Below are positions 18,774 through 28,253 of a DNA stretch of 64,000 bases, one piece after another. Where the stretch lies: positions 310,001 through 374,000 of the forward strand of contig NZ_LNJP01000003.1 of assembly GCF_001547525.1 (NCBI RefSeq), read 5' to 3'. The notes below the pieces were generated by a model that was given only the letters and a program-made list of their open reading frames with translations, was not told the DNA's origin and ran no database searches. This DNA comes from Burkholderia anthina. GTDB lineage: Bacteria; Pseudomonadota; Gammaproteobacteria; Burkholderiales; Burkholderiaceae. The position numbers were made by a program, and so were the translations under genes. The number at the start of each line of letters is the position of its first letter. The first letter of the stretch is position 1.

Positions 18774-19760
18774 ATGACCCATTCTTTCGCCACAGCGCGC
18801 CGCCGCGCGCTGCAGCGCCTTGCCGCCCTCGCCGCCGCGCCGCTCGCGGGCGGCCTCGCACTGCCGGCCCGCGCGGCCGGCACCGACCTGTCGGGCGTCA
18901 CGCTCGTGCTCGGCGACCAGGCCGGCGGCCTGCGCGCGCTGGCCGAAGCGGCGCGCGTGCTCGACGGCACGCCGTACCGGTTCCGCTGGGCCAACTTCCA
19001 GGGCGCCGCGCCGCTGTTCGAAGCGCAGCGCGCGGGCGCGATCGATCTCGCGCCGGCCGGCGACCTGCCCGTCCTGACGGCCGCGCTCGGCGATCCGTCG
19101 CTGCGGATCGTCGCGACGCGCGTCGGCTCGCCGACGTCGCTCGGCATCGTCGTGCAGCCGGACTCGCCGGTTCGCACCGTGGCCGATCTGAAAGGGCAAA
19201 CCGTCGTCGTATCGTCGGCGCGCGGCAGCATCTCGCAATACCAGTTGTACGGCGCGCTGCGCGAACATGGGCTCGCGCCGCGCGACGTCGAGGTGCGTTT
19301 CGTCCTGCCGGTCGACGCGTTCGCCGCGTTCGAGGCGAAGCGGATCGGCATCTGGGCCACGTTCGATCCGTACTACGGGCATGCGGTGCGACGCGGCGCG
19401 CGCATCGTCCGCGACGGCAGCGGCATCAACTCGGGGCTCGCGTTCCTCACGTCGCCGGTCGAAACGCTCGACGATCGCGGCAAGCGCGCGGCGCTCGCGG
19501 ACGTGCTCGCGCGGCTCGCCCGTGCGGGCCAATGGGCGCTCGCGCACCCGGCCGACTACGCGAGCGTCTACGCGTCGCTCACGCGCCTGCCGCCCGACGC
19601 CGCCACCGATATCGCGCGCCGGGCCGCGCTCGCGCAGCGCAGCCTCAGCGGCGCCGACATCGACGTGCTGCAGCGCGTCGCCGATCGCGCGGCGGCGGAC
19701 GCGATCCTGCCGCGCCGCGTCGACGTCGCGTCGATCGCCATCCGGAACGTGTCGGCCTGA
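18774..19760 (+). CDS. ABC transporter substrate-binding protein, SsuA/TauA-like (NMT1)
   Basis: Periplasmic binding protein of 328 aa. An N-terminal signal with an R-R-R cluster (9-11), possibly Tat-type, ends near A-R-A (about 35). The domain includes the V-R-T-V-A-D-L-K-G-Q-T-V-V-V hinge block and I-G-I-W-A-T-F-D-P-Y-Y-G, both characteristic of sulfonate/nitrate/taurine binding proteins. No permease or ATPase is next to it. It probably works with the ABC genes at 23.4-26.0 kb or elsewhere. Confidence 0.82.
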   Translation: MTHSFATARRRALQRLAALAAAPLAGGLALPARAAGTDLSGVTLVLGDQAGGLRALAEAARVLDGTPYRFRWANFQGAAPLFEAQRAGAIDLAPAGDLPVLTAALGDPSLRIVATRVGSPTSLGIVVQPDSPVRTVADLKGQTVVVSSARGSISQYQLYGALREHGLAPRDVEVRFVLPVDAFAAFEAKRIGIWATFDPYYGHAVRRGARIVRDGSGINSGLAFLTSPVETLDDRGKRAALADVLARLARAGQWALAHPADYASVYASLTRLPPDAATDIARRAALAQRSLSGADIDVLQRVADRAAADAILPRRVDVASIAIRNVSA

Positions 19761-19788
19761 GTGGCGCCGCGCGGGGCGCGACGCACGG

Positions 19789-20163
19789 TCAGCGCGGGCG
19801 CGCCATATCGAGGTCGGGCACGTCGTCGCCGAACGTCGACGCGACGATCGTGCGCATCGCGGCGATCAGCAACGTCGGCCCCGACTGGTTGAACGTGCAG
19901 CGCTCGCCCGCGGCCGGCACGGCCCGATGCAACACGGCGCGCCACGCGCCCCGCCCGCCATCGCGCTCGAACGCGGCGAACGGCCGCCGCTCGACGATCG
20001 GGCCGCCGTCCGCCCAGGACGACGACGGCGCGAATGGCGCCGGCACGCCGCCCGCCGTGCGAACCGACGTGCATCCGTACGCGTCGGCACGTGGCGCATC
20101 ATGGCCTTCCGCGATCGCGACCCAGTAATCCAGCGCCGCGCCTGTCAGATCCTGAACTTGCAT
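19789..20163 (-). CDS. DUF2591 (NinX-like) protein
   Basis: 124 aa soluble protein. The N terminus [16 protein letters not shown] is the hallmark of the DUF2591/phage NinX family. The C-S-x-D-W-like segment is represented by [12 protein letters not shown]. These small proteins are common in Burkholderia chromosomes and prophages. No other phage gene is nearby, so it is probably a domesticated copy. Biochemical function unknown. Confidence 0.78.
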   Translation of the reverse strand: MQVQDLTGAALDYWVAIAEGHDAPRADAYGCTSVRTAGGVPAPFAPSSSWADGGPIVERRPFAAFERDGGRGAWRAVLHRAVPAAGERCTFNQSGPTLLIAAMRTIVASTFGDDVPDLDMARPR

Positions 20164-20464
20164 GCCCCTCTCCGTTACCGTCGTGACAGCAACATGCTAA
20201 CGGTTGCGCGCGTATGCAGACCGGTCGGAACGCCAACGCCCCTTGGCACGGGCGACATCGCGGAAATCCCCCCGAGCAAACCCGCGCATGCTGTCACTCG
20301 CGTGCCGTTCGTGCTTAGAATGATCCGACGGTTCGCCGCCCGGCCCGCGGCAGCCAGCGAGGCCGTCATAACCGCGACATGCGCACCGGTCCGGGCCCGT
20401 TTCCGCACGTTCGGCGGCAACAGAACCAGACAATGCGCCGCAGACCGGATCTCACGGGGGACGT
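20164..20464. other. Intergenic region, no gene seen
   Basis: There are 301 bases between divergent genes. No supported frame was found. A TAGAAT hexamer around 20317-20322 could be a -10 element for the glycosyltransferase genes, but this is weak. Confidence 0.4.
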
Positions 20465-20953
20465 ATGTCCAGGCACACCCTGAAGCCGTTGGTATCGCTC
20501 GTCGTGCCGTTTCACGACGAAGCGGAAGCGATCGATGCGTTCTTCGCGACCACCGTTCCGATACTGGAAGCGATCGGCACCGCGCGCTTCGGTAGCGTTT
20601 GCGTAAACGACGGCAGCCGCGACGGCGCGCTGGACAAGCTGATCGGCATCGCGGTCGCCGATCCGCGCGTGCGCATCGTCGATCTCACGCGGCGCTTCGG
20701 CAAGGAGGCCGCGCTCAGCGCGGGCCTCGACGAGGCGGCCGGCGCGGCCGTGATCCTGATCGACGTCGACCTGCAGGACCCACCGGCCCTGATTCCCGCG
20801 ATGCTCGAACGCTGGCGCGCAGGCGCCGCGGTCGTCGCCGCGAAGCGCACCGACCGGATGTGGGATCCGCTGATGCAACGCGTGGCGGCCTCGCTCTGCT
20901 ACCGCGGGCACAACCGGCTCTCGGAAGCGCCGCGCAATCTGCCGGCCAAGTAG
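20465..20953 (+). pseudogene. GtrB-type glycosyltransferase (GT2), C-terminally truncated
   Basis: 162 aa that match the N-terminal catalytic half of polyprenyl-phosphate glucosyltransferases (GtrB/DPM1-like, usually over 300 aa). Visible features are the start L-V-S-L-V-V-P-F-H-D-E, the nucleotide site V-N-D-G-S-R-D-G, and the D-V-D-L-Q-D-P-P metal site (about 102-109). After H-N-R-L-S-E-A-P-R-N-L-P the frame ends at TAG 20951. The rest of the catalytic domain (the expected N-V-G-D-F block) and the two C-terminal membrane helices are missing. The next gene starts 6 bp later, so this looks like a deletion remnant, or less likely a soluble half-enzyme. Confidence 0.7.
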
Positions 20954-20959
20954 CGCCGC

Positions 20960-22207
20960 ATGGATATTTCCGGCTCGCCGATACGGCGCGGCGGACGCCC
21001 TGTCCGCGCCTGGCTCACCCCCGCACGCATCGCGCTTTACAGCGCGGTCATGCTGGCGATCGGCGTACTGCTGGGGGCGATCCTGCTCTGGATCGGCCTT
21101 CGCTCGACCGAACCGGGCACGTTCCGCCCCGGTTCGGGGTACATGGTGTTCTGGTCCGCGTCCCATCTGATGCTCCACGGCTCGCCGTGGCAGGCCTACG
21201 ACATCCCCGCGTTCTCGCGCGCGCTCGCCGGACTGTTCCCGTTGGCCGGCCGCCATGCATTCCTGCCGTGGCTGTACCCGCCGTCGTATCTGCTCGCGGT
21301 GACACCGCTCGCGCTGCTGCCCTATGCGATCAGCTATCCGCTGTTCGTCGTGCTCGGCGTCGTGCTGCTCGGCCTCGCGGTGTGGCGCGTATCGGGGCTC
21401 GGCGCCGTGCCCGACGCGACACGCATCGGCTGGCTCGCGCTGCTCGCGTGCCCCGGGGTGCTCGTCACCGCGATATACGGACAGAACGCGATGCTGACCG
21501 CCGCGTGTGCGGCGCTCGCCGTGTATTTCGTCGACCGGCGGCCGATGCTGGCCGGCCTGTGTATCGGACTCCTGTCGGTCAAGCCCCAACTGGCGGTGCT
21601 GTTCCCGTTCGTGCTGATCGCCGCGCGCGCGTGGCGCGCGTTCGCATGGGCCGCGGCATGGGCGATCGCGATCACCGCACTGGGCATCGCGGCGGGCGGC
21701 ATGGAACCGCTTCGCTTGTTTCTGCGGAATACCGGCGCGCTGCGCGCGCTGATCATCGAGCATGGCGTGCCGTTCTGGTTCGCGTCGCCGACACCATTCG
21801 CGGCGTTTCGGCTTGCCGGCCTGTCGCCCGCCGCCGCGTTCGCCGGCCAGGCCGCCGTCGCGGCGGTCGCGCTCGCGGCGGCGTGCCAGGTCTGGCGCCG
21901 CAGCCGCGACGCGCGGTTGCGCGGCGCGGCACTGGTCGTCGCGACGCTCGTCGCCAATCCGTATGTCTGGCACTACGAACTGTCGTGGCTGTGCATTCCA
22001 ATCGCCTGCATGATCGCCGTCGGCTCGCAGCATGGCTGGCGGCGCGGCGAGCAATGCGCCGTCGCCGCGATGTGGGCGCTGCCGCTGTACGAGTTTCTGA
22101 ATCCGTGGATGATGCTGCCGCAGATCGGCCCCGCCATCACGTCGATCGCGCTGCTCGTGCTGCTGCAGCGCGCTCGGTCCCTCCCGCGATCCCCCGCGCG
22201 GCGATAA
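20960..22207 (+). CDS. Membrane glycosyltransferase, GT87/DUF2029-like
   Basis: 415 aa with about 10 hydrophobic helices. It resembles the polyprenyl-phosphate-dependent GT87 family (DUF2029), in which a sugar lipid made by a GtrB/DPM-type enzyme is the donor. Support comes from the P-G-S-G-Y-M-V-F-W-S-A-S-H-L loop after helix 1, the repeated hydrophobic pattern, and the S-V-K-P-Q-L-A block typical of DUF2029. The neighbour 6 bp upstream is a truncated GtrB-like gene, which would have made such a donor. Acceptor unknown. Confidence 0.72.
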   Translation: MDISGSPIRRGGRPVRAWLTPARIALYSAVMLAIGVLLGAILLWIGLRSTEPGTFRPGSGYMVFWSASHLMLHGSPWQAYDIPAFSRALAGLFPLAGRHAFLPWLYPPSYLLAVTPLALLPYAISYPLFVVLGVVLLGLAVWRVSGLGAVPDATRIGWLALLACPGVLVTAIYGQNAMLTAACAALAVYFVDRRPMLAGLCIGLLSVKPQLAVLFPFVLIAARAWRAFAWAAAWAIAITALGIAAGGMEPLRLFLRNTGALRALIIEHGVPFWFASPTPFAAFRLAGLSPAAAFAGQAAVAAVALAAACQVWRRSRDARLRGAALVVATLVANPYVWHYELSWLCIPIACMIAVGSQHGWRRGEQCAVAAMWALPLYEFLNPWMMLPQIGPAITSIALLVLLQRARSLPRSPARR

Positions 22208-22310
22208 GCATAGTTCAAATCGTTGCTTGTCCGGCCTCCGGGCGTCATCGAGAATGACCCGACGGGCTGCGGCCCGGCCTCGTTCCCCAACGTTCCGGAT
22301 CCATCGATTC

Positions 22311-23378
22311 ATGCTTCCACTGCGCCTGCTGCGATCACTGCTGATCGCGTCCCTCGTTGCGTTGCCGGCCGCCGCCGCGCACGCGGACAAGCCCGCCATT
22401 CTCCGCATCGGCGTCGCCCAGCAGGGCGCCGGCGACCCACCGACGTTCGGCGGATCGAGCGCCGCGACGGTGCAGTTGCAGCAGCTCGTCGAAAAGGAAT
22501 TCGCCGCCGACGGCATCAAGGTCGAATGGCTGTTCTTCAAGGGCGCGGGGCCGGCCGTCAACGAGGCGATCGCCAACAAGGCGCTCGACTTCGCGTACCA
22601 GGGCGACCTGCCCGCCGTGCTCGCGCGCTCGAACGGGATCAAGACGCGCCTGCTGCTCGCCGCGAGCGTGCGCTCGGGCATCAAGATCGCGGTGCCGCCC
22701 GACTCCACGATCCGCTCGATCAAGGACCTGAAGGACCGCCGCGTGTCGATCTTCCGCGGCACCAACCTGCAACTCGTCGCCGACAACGCGCTCGCGAAGA
22801 ACGGCCTCGGCGAACGCGACCTGCGCGTGATCAACCTCGACGCCGCCAGTTCGCTCGCCGCGCTCGCGTCGAAAGGCATCGACGCGTCGGTCGGCGATTA
22901 CGGGCTCTACAAGCTGCGCGACGCGGGCCTCGCGAAAATCATCTACGAATCGCAGAACGACGGCCCGCAGTTGACGCGCCAGACCCACCTGCTCGTACTC
23001 GACGATTTCGAACGCGCGCACCCGGACATCGTGCAGCGCGTCGTCACCGCGTTCGTGAAGGGCGCGCAATGGTCGTCCGACGAGGCGAACCGCGATGCGC
23101 TGTTCAAGCTGTGGGCGAAGAGCGGCGTGCCGTACACGTCGTGGCAGGCCGACTATGCGAACCAGCGCCTGAAGGACCGCCTGTCCCCGCTGATCGACCC
23201 GTTCGTCGTCGCGCGCTACAAGGCCGTCGCGCAGGATGCGCTGAACCTGAAGCTGATCCGTCAGCCGGTCGACGTCGACGGCTGGTTCGAGCCGAAGTAT
23301 CTCGACCATGCATTGCGCACGCTCAAGCTCGAAAACTACTGGCCGCGCTATGACGCGGCCGGCAAGCCTCTCTCCTGA
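22311..23378 (+). CDS. Sulfonate-type ABC transporter substrate-binding protein
   Basis: Periplasmic receptor, 355 aa from ATG 22311, where the signal peptide (ending A-H-A near 23) begins. The frame is open to 22227, but that extension has no signal character. The domain shows L-R-I-G-V-A-Q-Q-G at the mature start, G-P-A-V-N-E-A-I, and I-K-D-L-K-D-R-R-V-S-I-F-R-G-T, as in SsuA/TauA/NMT1 proteins. Its two permeases and ATPase follow on the same strand with gaps of 14, 34 and 40 bp, a complete importer operon. Confidence 0.87.
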   Translation: MLPLRLLRSLLIASLVALPAAAAHADKPAILRIGVAQQGAGDPPTFGGSSAATVQLQQLVEKEFAADGIKVEWLFFKGAGPAVNEAIANKALDFAYQGDLPAVLARSNGIKTRLLLAASVRSGIKIAVPPDSTIRSIKDLKDRRVSIFRGTNLQLVADNALAKNGLGERDLRVINLDAASSLAALASKGIDASVGDYGLYKLRDAGLAKIIYESQNDGPQLTRQTHLLVLDDFERAHPDIVQRVVTAFVKGAQWSSDEANRDALFKLWAKSGVPYTSWQADYANQRLKDRLSPLIDPFVVARYKAVAQDALNLKLIRQPVDVDGWFEPKYLDHALRTLKLENYWPRYDAAGKPLS

Positions 23379-23392
23379 CCGGATCGACCCCG

Positions 23393-24235
23393 ATGAGCGA
23401 CACCGCGTTTCCCGTCCCGTCGTCCGAGTCGCGCACGCTCGCCGTGCCGCCGCGCCGCGCGGCCGCGCTGGAACGGCTCGCGTGGCGGCTCGCGCCGTGG
23501 GTGCTGCCCGCGCTGCTGTTCGCACTGTGGAGCGTGGGCAGCGCGCGCGGCTGGATCGCGCCGCAAATCCTGCCGCCGCCCGAACGCGTGGTCGACACGC
23601 TGGCCGAGCTCGCGTCGAACGGCGATCTCGTGCGCCACACGCTGATCAGCCTGCAACGCGTGCTCGTCGGCTTCGCGGCCGGCACGCTGCTCGGCGTGTC
23701 GATCGGCGTCGCGCTCGGGCTGTCGCGCACGCTGGAAGCCTACGTGCTGCCGAGCTTCAACGCGCTCGTGCAGATCCCGGTGCTCGGCTGGCTGCCGTTC
23801 CTGCTGCTGCTCGTCGGCGTCGGCGAACCGCTGAAGTACCTGCTGATCGCGCATGCGGCGCTCGTCCCCGTCACGCTGAGCACGCTGCAGGGGTTTCGCC
23901 AGACGCCGCCCGCCCTCGACGAAGTCGCGCGCGGGTTCGGCTACACGCGCCGGCAACGCATCGTCCACGTCGTGCTGCCGGCCGCGATCCCGACGCTCGC
24001 GACCGGCGTGCGGCTCGCGTTCACGAAGTCGTGGCTCGCGCTCGTCGTGGTCGAACTCGTCGCGTCGTCCGAAGGGCTCGGCTACCTGATCGTGTACGGG
24101 CGGCAACTGTTCCAGCTCGATCTCGTGATGGCGGCCGTGGTCGTGGTCGGCGCGGTCGGCCTGCTGATCAACTGGGCGCTCGACGCACTCGAAGCGCGCC
24201 TGCGCCGCGGCGTGCCGTCCGCGTTTCGCGGCTGA
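23393..24235 (+). CDS. ABC transporter permease, SsuC-like (first copy)
   Basis: Inner-membrane subunit of the sulfonate importer, 280 aa with about six helices after a 40-residue hydrophilic N terminus. The coupling EAA-type loop appears as D-E-V-A-R-G-F-G-Y-T-R-R-Q-R-I-V-H-V-V-L-P-A-A-I-P (about 179-203). It is immediately followed by a second, homologous permease, so the transporter is probably a heterodimeric channel. Confidence 0.87.
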   Translation: MSDTAFPVPSSESRTLAVPPRRAAALERLAWRLAPWVLPALLFALWSVGSARGWIAPQILPPPERVVDTLAELASNGDLVRHTLISLQRVLVGFAAGTLLGVSIGVALGLSRTLEAYVLPSFNALVQIPVLGWLPFLLLLVGVGEPLKYLLIAHAALVPVTLSTLQGFRQTPPALDEVARGFGYTRRQRIVHVVLPAAIPTLATGVRLAFTKSWLALVVVELVASSEGLGYLIVYGRQLFQLDLVMAAVVVVGAVGLLINWALDALEARLRRGVPSAFRG

Positions 24236-24269
24236 ACGGGCCCGCCGCCCAACCGAAGGAGAATCGCCC

Positions 24270-25103
24270 GTGCCGCCTGCCGCCGCGCCGTCAGCCACAC
24301 CGCCCGCTACCACCGCTACATCCGCCGCGGCCGCCCGCCGTCCGCATGTACCCGACTGGCGCGGCTTCGTGCTGCCGCTCGCGGCGTTCGCGCTCTGGTG
24401 GGCGATCGCTTCCGCGCATCTCGTGACAAGCGGGCTGCTCGTCGGCCCGGCCGACGTGCTGCACACCGCGTGGGCGCAGGCGGCAAGCGGCGCGCTCGGC
24501 CGTGCGCTGTCGGCGTCGCTCGCGCGCGAAGCGTGCGGGTTCGCGATCGGCGCGACGGGCGGCCTCCTGCTCGGCGCGGTGCTCGGGCTGTCGCGCATCG
24601 CCGCGCGGATGGTCGGCCCGAGCTTCGACACGTTCAAGCAGATCTCGCTGTTCGCGTGGATTCCGCTGATTTCCGTGTGGTTCGGCCTCGGCGACGTCGC
24701 GAAGGTCGTGTTCCTGTCGCTCGCCGCGCTGCTGCCGGTCGCCGCCCATACCTGCGACGGCATTCACGCGGTGCCGCGCGCGTATGTCGACGTCGCCCGC
24801 GCGCTGCGCTACTCGCGGCTCCAGCTGATCCGCCACGTGATCCTGCCGGCCGCGCTGCCGTCGATCTTCACCGGCCTGTATCTCGGCCTGATCTATTCGT
24901 GGCTCGCGACGCTCGGCGCCGAATACCTGCTCGTCGCCGGCAGCGGGATCGGCAACACGCTGATCGACGGCAGCGAGCAGTTCCGGATGGATCTCGTGCT
25001 GTTCGGGATCATCGTCGTCGGCGTGACCGGCTGGGCGCTGAACGCGACCGCGCGAGCGATCGAGCGCAAGGTGCTGGCCCGGCGCGGCGACCTCACGCGC
25101 TGA
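24270..25103 (+). CDS. ABC transporter permease, SsuC-like (second copy)
   Basis: 277 aa with about six helices after an Ala/Pro-rich N terminus. The EAA-type loop is V-D-V-A-R-A-L-R-Y-S-R-L-Q-L-I-R-H-V-I-L-P-A-A-L-P. It starts with GTG at 24270, supported by an AAGGAG Shine-Dalgarno 8 bases upstream. It is paralogous to the preceding permease and forms the same importer. Confidence 0.86.
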   Translation: MPPAAAPSATPPATTATSAAAARRPHVPDWRGFVLPLAAFALWWAIASAHLVTSGLLVGPADVLHTAWAQAASGALGRALSASLAREACGFAIGATGGLLLGAVLGLSRIAARMVGPSFDTFKQISLFAWIPLISVWFGLGDVAKVVFLSLAALLPVAAHTCDGIHAVPRAYVDVARALRYSRLQLIRHVILPAALPSIFTGLYLGLIYSWLATLGAEYLLVAGSGIGNTLIDGSEQFRMDLVLFGIIVVGVTGWALNATARAIERKVLARRGDLTR

Positions 25104-25143
25104 GCGCGCCTTGCCTCCTTTCCGCCCCCTTCTTCGTACCGCC

Positions 25144-25989
25144 ATGACGACCCTCGCCTCCGATTCGCTCGACATCCTCCATGTAAGCAAGCACTACGCG
25201 CGACGCGACGCGGCGCTCGCCGTGCTCGACGACGTATCGCTGCACGTGCGTGCCGGCGAATTCGTCACGATCGTCGGCGCCAGCGGCTGCGGCAAGTCCA
25301 CGCTGCTGCGGCTCGTCGCCGGGCTCGACACCGACTACACGGGCGAAATCCGCGCGGGCGGTGAACGCGTGCGCGACACGTCGCTACAGCGCGGCATCGT
25401 GTTCCAGGATCACCGGTTGTTTCCGTGGCTGACCGTCGAACAGAACATCGGCGCCGCGCTGCGCAACGCGCCGCTGGACGCCGCCGCGAAACGGCGTGCG
25501 GTCGCGGAACACATCGCCCTCGTCGGGCTGAACGGCTTCGAGCACGCGTTTCCGAACCAGTTGTCGGGCGGGATGGCGCAGCGCGTCGCGATCGCGCGCG
25601 GTCTCGTGAACCGGCCGCGCGTGCTGCTGCTCGACGAGCCGTTCGGCGCGCTCGACGCGCAGACGCGCGCGAAGATGCAGAACGAACTGCTGCGCATCTG
25701 GGAACAGGAACGCATCACGATGCTGCTGGTCACGCACGACGTCGACGAAGCCGTCTATCTCGGCGACCGCGTCGTCACGATGGCGCCGCGTCCGGGCCGC
25801 ATCGCGCGCATCGTCGACGTCGCGCTGCCGCGCCCGCGCCGGCGCGATTCGCCGGCATTCGCGCGCTTGCGCGCCACGGTGCTCGCCGATTTCGACGACA
25901 GCGACCCGTCGGGCGACGACGCGTCGGGCGGCAAGCGCATCGACGCGGCGCGAGCGCACCCGATCGGCGAATGGCGGCTCGCGTGGTAG
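25144..25989 (+). CDS. ABC transporter ATP-binding protein, SsuB/TauB-like
   Basis: ATPase of the sulfonate importer, 281 aa. Walker A is G-A-S-G-C-G-K-S-T (45-53), the signature is L-S-G-G-M-A-Q-R-V, Walker B is V-L-L-L-D-E-P-F-G-A-L-D, and the switch His is in L-L-V-T-H-D-V-D-E-A. The start at 25144 was preferred to an upstream in-frame codon at 25111 because the domain begins shortly after it. It ends the importer operon. A near-palindrome (ATGCAA...TTGCAT) follows the stop. Confidence 0.9.
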   Translation: MTTLASDSLDILHVSKHYARRDAALAVLDDVSLHVRAGEFVTIVGASGCGKSTLLRLVAGLDTDYTGEIRAGGERVRDTSLQRGIVFQDHRLFPWLTVEQNIGAALRNAPLDAAAKRRAVAEHIALVGLNGFEHAFPNQLSGGMAQRVAIARGLVNRPRVLLLDEPFGALDAQTRAKMQNELLRIWEQERITMLLVTHDVDEAVYLGDRVVTMAPRPGRIARIVDVALPRPRRRDSPAFARLRATVLADFDDSDPSGDDASGGKRIDAARAHPIGEWRLAW

Positions 25990-26137
25990 CGATGCAACGC
26001 GTTTGCATTGCTCAGCATGACGACACATATCGTTCATCGCAGCCCGCACGCTAAGGTTGTGACGATTCATCGGTTCCGAATCCGCGCGGCGCCTGCTTGA
26101 ATGGAGGCTCGACCGACCCGACTCCAGGAGACTCCCG

Positions 26138-27091
26138 ATGTCCGATATCCAGCACGCTGCTCATTCGCCTTCGCCTGCTTCGCACGCCGCGCCGCGCACG
26201 GCCGCCGTCCCGCTTCAGCTTCGCCAGGTCGCCGGCCGGATCGGCGCCGAAATTTCCGGCGTGCGGCTGTCGGCCACGCTCGACGACGCGACGTTCGACG
26301 CGATCCACGCCGCGCTGCTGCGCCACAAGGTGCTGTTCTTCCGCGGCCAGCACCATCTCGACGACACCGCGCAGGAAGCGTTCGCCCGCCGCTTCGGCGA
26401 CACGGTCGCGCACCCGACCGTGCCGTCCGTCGACGGCAGCGCGGCGCTGCTCGAACTCGATTCCGCGCACGGCGCACGCGCGAATTCGTGGCACACCGAC
26501 GTGACCTTCGTCGATGCGTACCCGAAGGTCTCGATCCTGCGCGCGGTCGTGATCCCGCCGTTCGGCGGCGACACCGTATGGGCCAACACGGCCGCCGCGT
26601 ACGCGCATCTGCCCGATTCGCTGCGCGCGCTCGCCGACACGCTGTGGGCGCTGCACACGAACGCCTACGACTATGCATCGACGCACGTGCACGCCGACGA
26701 TGCGCAACTGAAGCGCTACCGCGAAGTGTTTACGTCGACCGTCTACGAAACCGAGCACCCGGTCGTGCGCGTGCATCCGGAAACCGGCGAGCGCACGCTC
26801 GTGCTCGGACACTTCGTGCAGCGGCTCAAGGGGCTGTCGGCGCAGGATTCCGCGCACCTGCTGCAGGTGTTCCACGAGCACGTGACGCGTCTCGAGAACA
26901 CCGTGCGCTGGAACTGGCAGGAGGGCGACGTCGCGATCTGGGACAACCGCGCGACGCAGCACTATGCGATCAACGACTACGGCGATGCGCGCCGGGTCGT
27001 GCGCCGTGCGACCGTTCACGGCGACGTGCCGGTCGGCATCGACGGCCGCCGGAGCGTCCTGCTGAAGGGGCCGGGCGCCACGCTGCAATAA
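26138..27091 (+). CDS. TauD/TfdA-family Fe(II)/2-oxoglutarate dioxygenase
   Basis: Oxygenase that cleaves the C-S or C-O-S bond of a sulfonate or sulfate ester, releasing sulfite or sulfate plus an aldehyde. It is 317 aa. Iron ligands H119 and D121 are in W-H-T-D, and the distal His is in A-T-Q-H-Y-A (about 280). The 2-oxoglutarate Arg is in R-R-V-V-R-R-A-T. An AGGAG lies about 12-16 bases upstream of the start. Placed after a sulfonate importer, it probably desulfurises the imported compound in the cytoplasm. The exact substrate (taurine, alkylsulfate) is not deducible. Confidence 0.87.
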   Translation: MSDIQHAAHSPSPASHAAPRTAAVPLQLRQVAGRIGAEISGVRLSATLDDATFDAIHAALLRHKVLFFRGQHHLDDTAQEAFARRFGDTVAHPTVPSVDGSAALLELDSAHGARANSWHTDVTFVDAYPKVSILRAVVIPPFGGDTVWANTAAAYAHLPDSLRALADTLWALHTNAYDYASTHVHADDAQLKRYREVFTSTVYETEHPVVRVHPETGERTLVLGHFVQRLKGLSAQDSAHLLQVFHEHVTRLENTVRWNWQEGDVAIWDNRATQHYAINDYGDARRVVRRATVHGDVPVGIDGRRSVLLKGPGATLQ

Positions 27092-27262
27092 CGTCCATGT
27101 CCCGCGGCGGCGCCCTTTCGCCTGTTTCCTTTCCCTTTTTCCCGCGCGCCGCCGCGCCACTCCCTGCCGGACACCCGCCATGAACCTCGCGCCACCGGAC
27201 CGACGCTTGCACGCGCAACGATGTCGTCCGTCTTCCCCGTTCACTTCCGCCAGGAGCGTCGC

Positions 27263-28210
27263 ATGAGCGCCCTACTCGAACCCGCCGCGCAGCCGGTCGA
27301 CGTGATCCCGCTGTCCGCCCATATCGGTGCGGAAATCCGCGGCGTCGACCTCACGCAACCGTTGACCACGCCGCAGATCGCGGCGATCCGCGCCGCGCTG
27401 CTGAAATGGCGCGTCGTCTTCTTCCGCGAACAATTTCTCACGCACGAGCAGCATGTCGCGTTCTCCGCGCAGTTCGGCGAGCCGACGGTCGGCCACCCGG
27501 TGTTCGGGCACGTCGACGGCCATCCGGCCGTCTATTCGATCGCGAAGCACCGCAAGGCGACGCGCTTCGAAGGCGAACCGGTGCGCCGGCCCTGGACCGG
27601 CTGGCACACCGACGTGACGGCCGCCGTGAATCCGCCGTGGGCATCGATCCTGCGCGGCGTGACGATCCCGCCGTACGGCGGCGACACGCACTGGACCAAC
27701 CTCGTGCGCGCCTACGAAACGCTGTCCGCGCCGCTGCGCGGCTTCGTCGACACGCTGCGCGGCATCCATCGCTTCACGCCGCCGCCAGGCGCGCGCGCGA
27801 CCGGCGCATTCGACGATGCGGTCGAGCGCCGCCCGCTCGTGACCGAGCATCCGCTCGTGCGCGTGCATCCGGAAACCGGCGAACGCGCGCTGTACGTGAG
27901 CCCGAGCTTCCTGAAATCGATCGTCGGGCTGACGCCGCGCGAGAGCCAGGCGCTGCTCGAACTGCTGTGGGAGCACGTGACGCGGCCGGAATTCACGGTC
28001 CGCTTCAAGTGGGAGCCGCGCAGCATCGCGTTCTGGGACAACCGCGCGACCGCGCATCTCGCGCCCGTCGACATCTTCGATCTCGACTTCGACCGCCAGC
28101 TATATCGCACGACGCTCGTCGGCGACGTGCCGGTCGGCCCCGACGGCCGGCCGTCGGTCGCGCTCGAAGGCACGCCGGTCGAAACGGCCGCGGCCGTCGC
28201 GCTCGGCTGA
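27263..28210 (+). CDS. Second TauD/TfdA-family dioxygenase
   Basis: 315 aa paralogue of the upstream dioxygenase. It has H115 and D117 in W-H-T-D, a distal His in A-T-A-H-L-A-P-V-D, and an Arg in Q-L-Y-R-T-T. ATG 27263 has an AGGAG Shine-Dalgarno 7 bases upstream. An alternative in-frame start at 27221 has none. The substrate-facing P-W-T-G-W-H-T segment differs from the first copy, so the two may act on different sulfur compounds. It is ended by a bidirectional hairpin. Confidence 0.86.
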   Translation: MSALLEPAAQPVDVIPLSAHIGAEIRGVDLTQPLTTPQIAAIRAALLKWRVVFFREQFLTHEQHVAFSAQFGEPTVGHPVFGHVDGHPAVYSIAKHRKATRFEGEPVRRPWTGWHTDVTAAVNPPWASILRGVTIPPYGGDTHWTNLVRAYETLSAPLRGFVDTLRGIHRFTPPPGARATGAFDDAVERRPLVTEHPLVRVHPETGERALYVSPSFLKSIVGLTPRESQALLELLWEHVTRPEFTVRFKWEPRSIAFWDNRATAHLAPVDIFDLDFDRQLYRTTLVGDVPVGPDGRPSVALEGTPVETAAAVALG

Positions 28211-28220
28211 CGCGGCGAAC

Positions 28221-28244
28221 GCCGGTGCGCACGGGCGCGCCGGC
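28221..28244. terminator. Hairpin between convergent genes
   Basis: A 10-bp stem (GCCGGTGCGC with GCGCGCCGGC, one G-U pair) with a 4-nt loop lies between the stops of the dioxygenase and the dipeptide-binding protein. It probably terminates both. Confidence 0.55.
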
Positions 28245-28253
28245 CCCCTTCCA

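Noticed and set aside
20366-22879. Long 837-codon minus-strand open frame
   Set aside because: Antisense shadow of the glycosyltransferase and binding-protein genes; Arg/Ala/Gln-rich translation without domains, caused by high GC.
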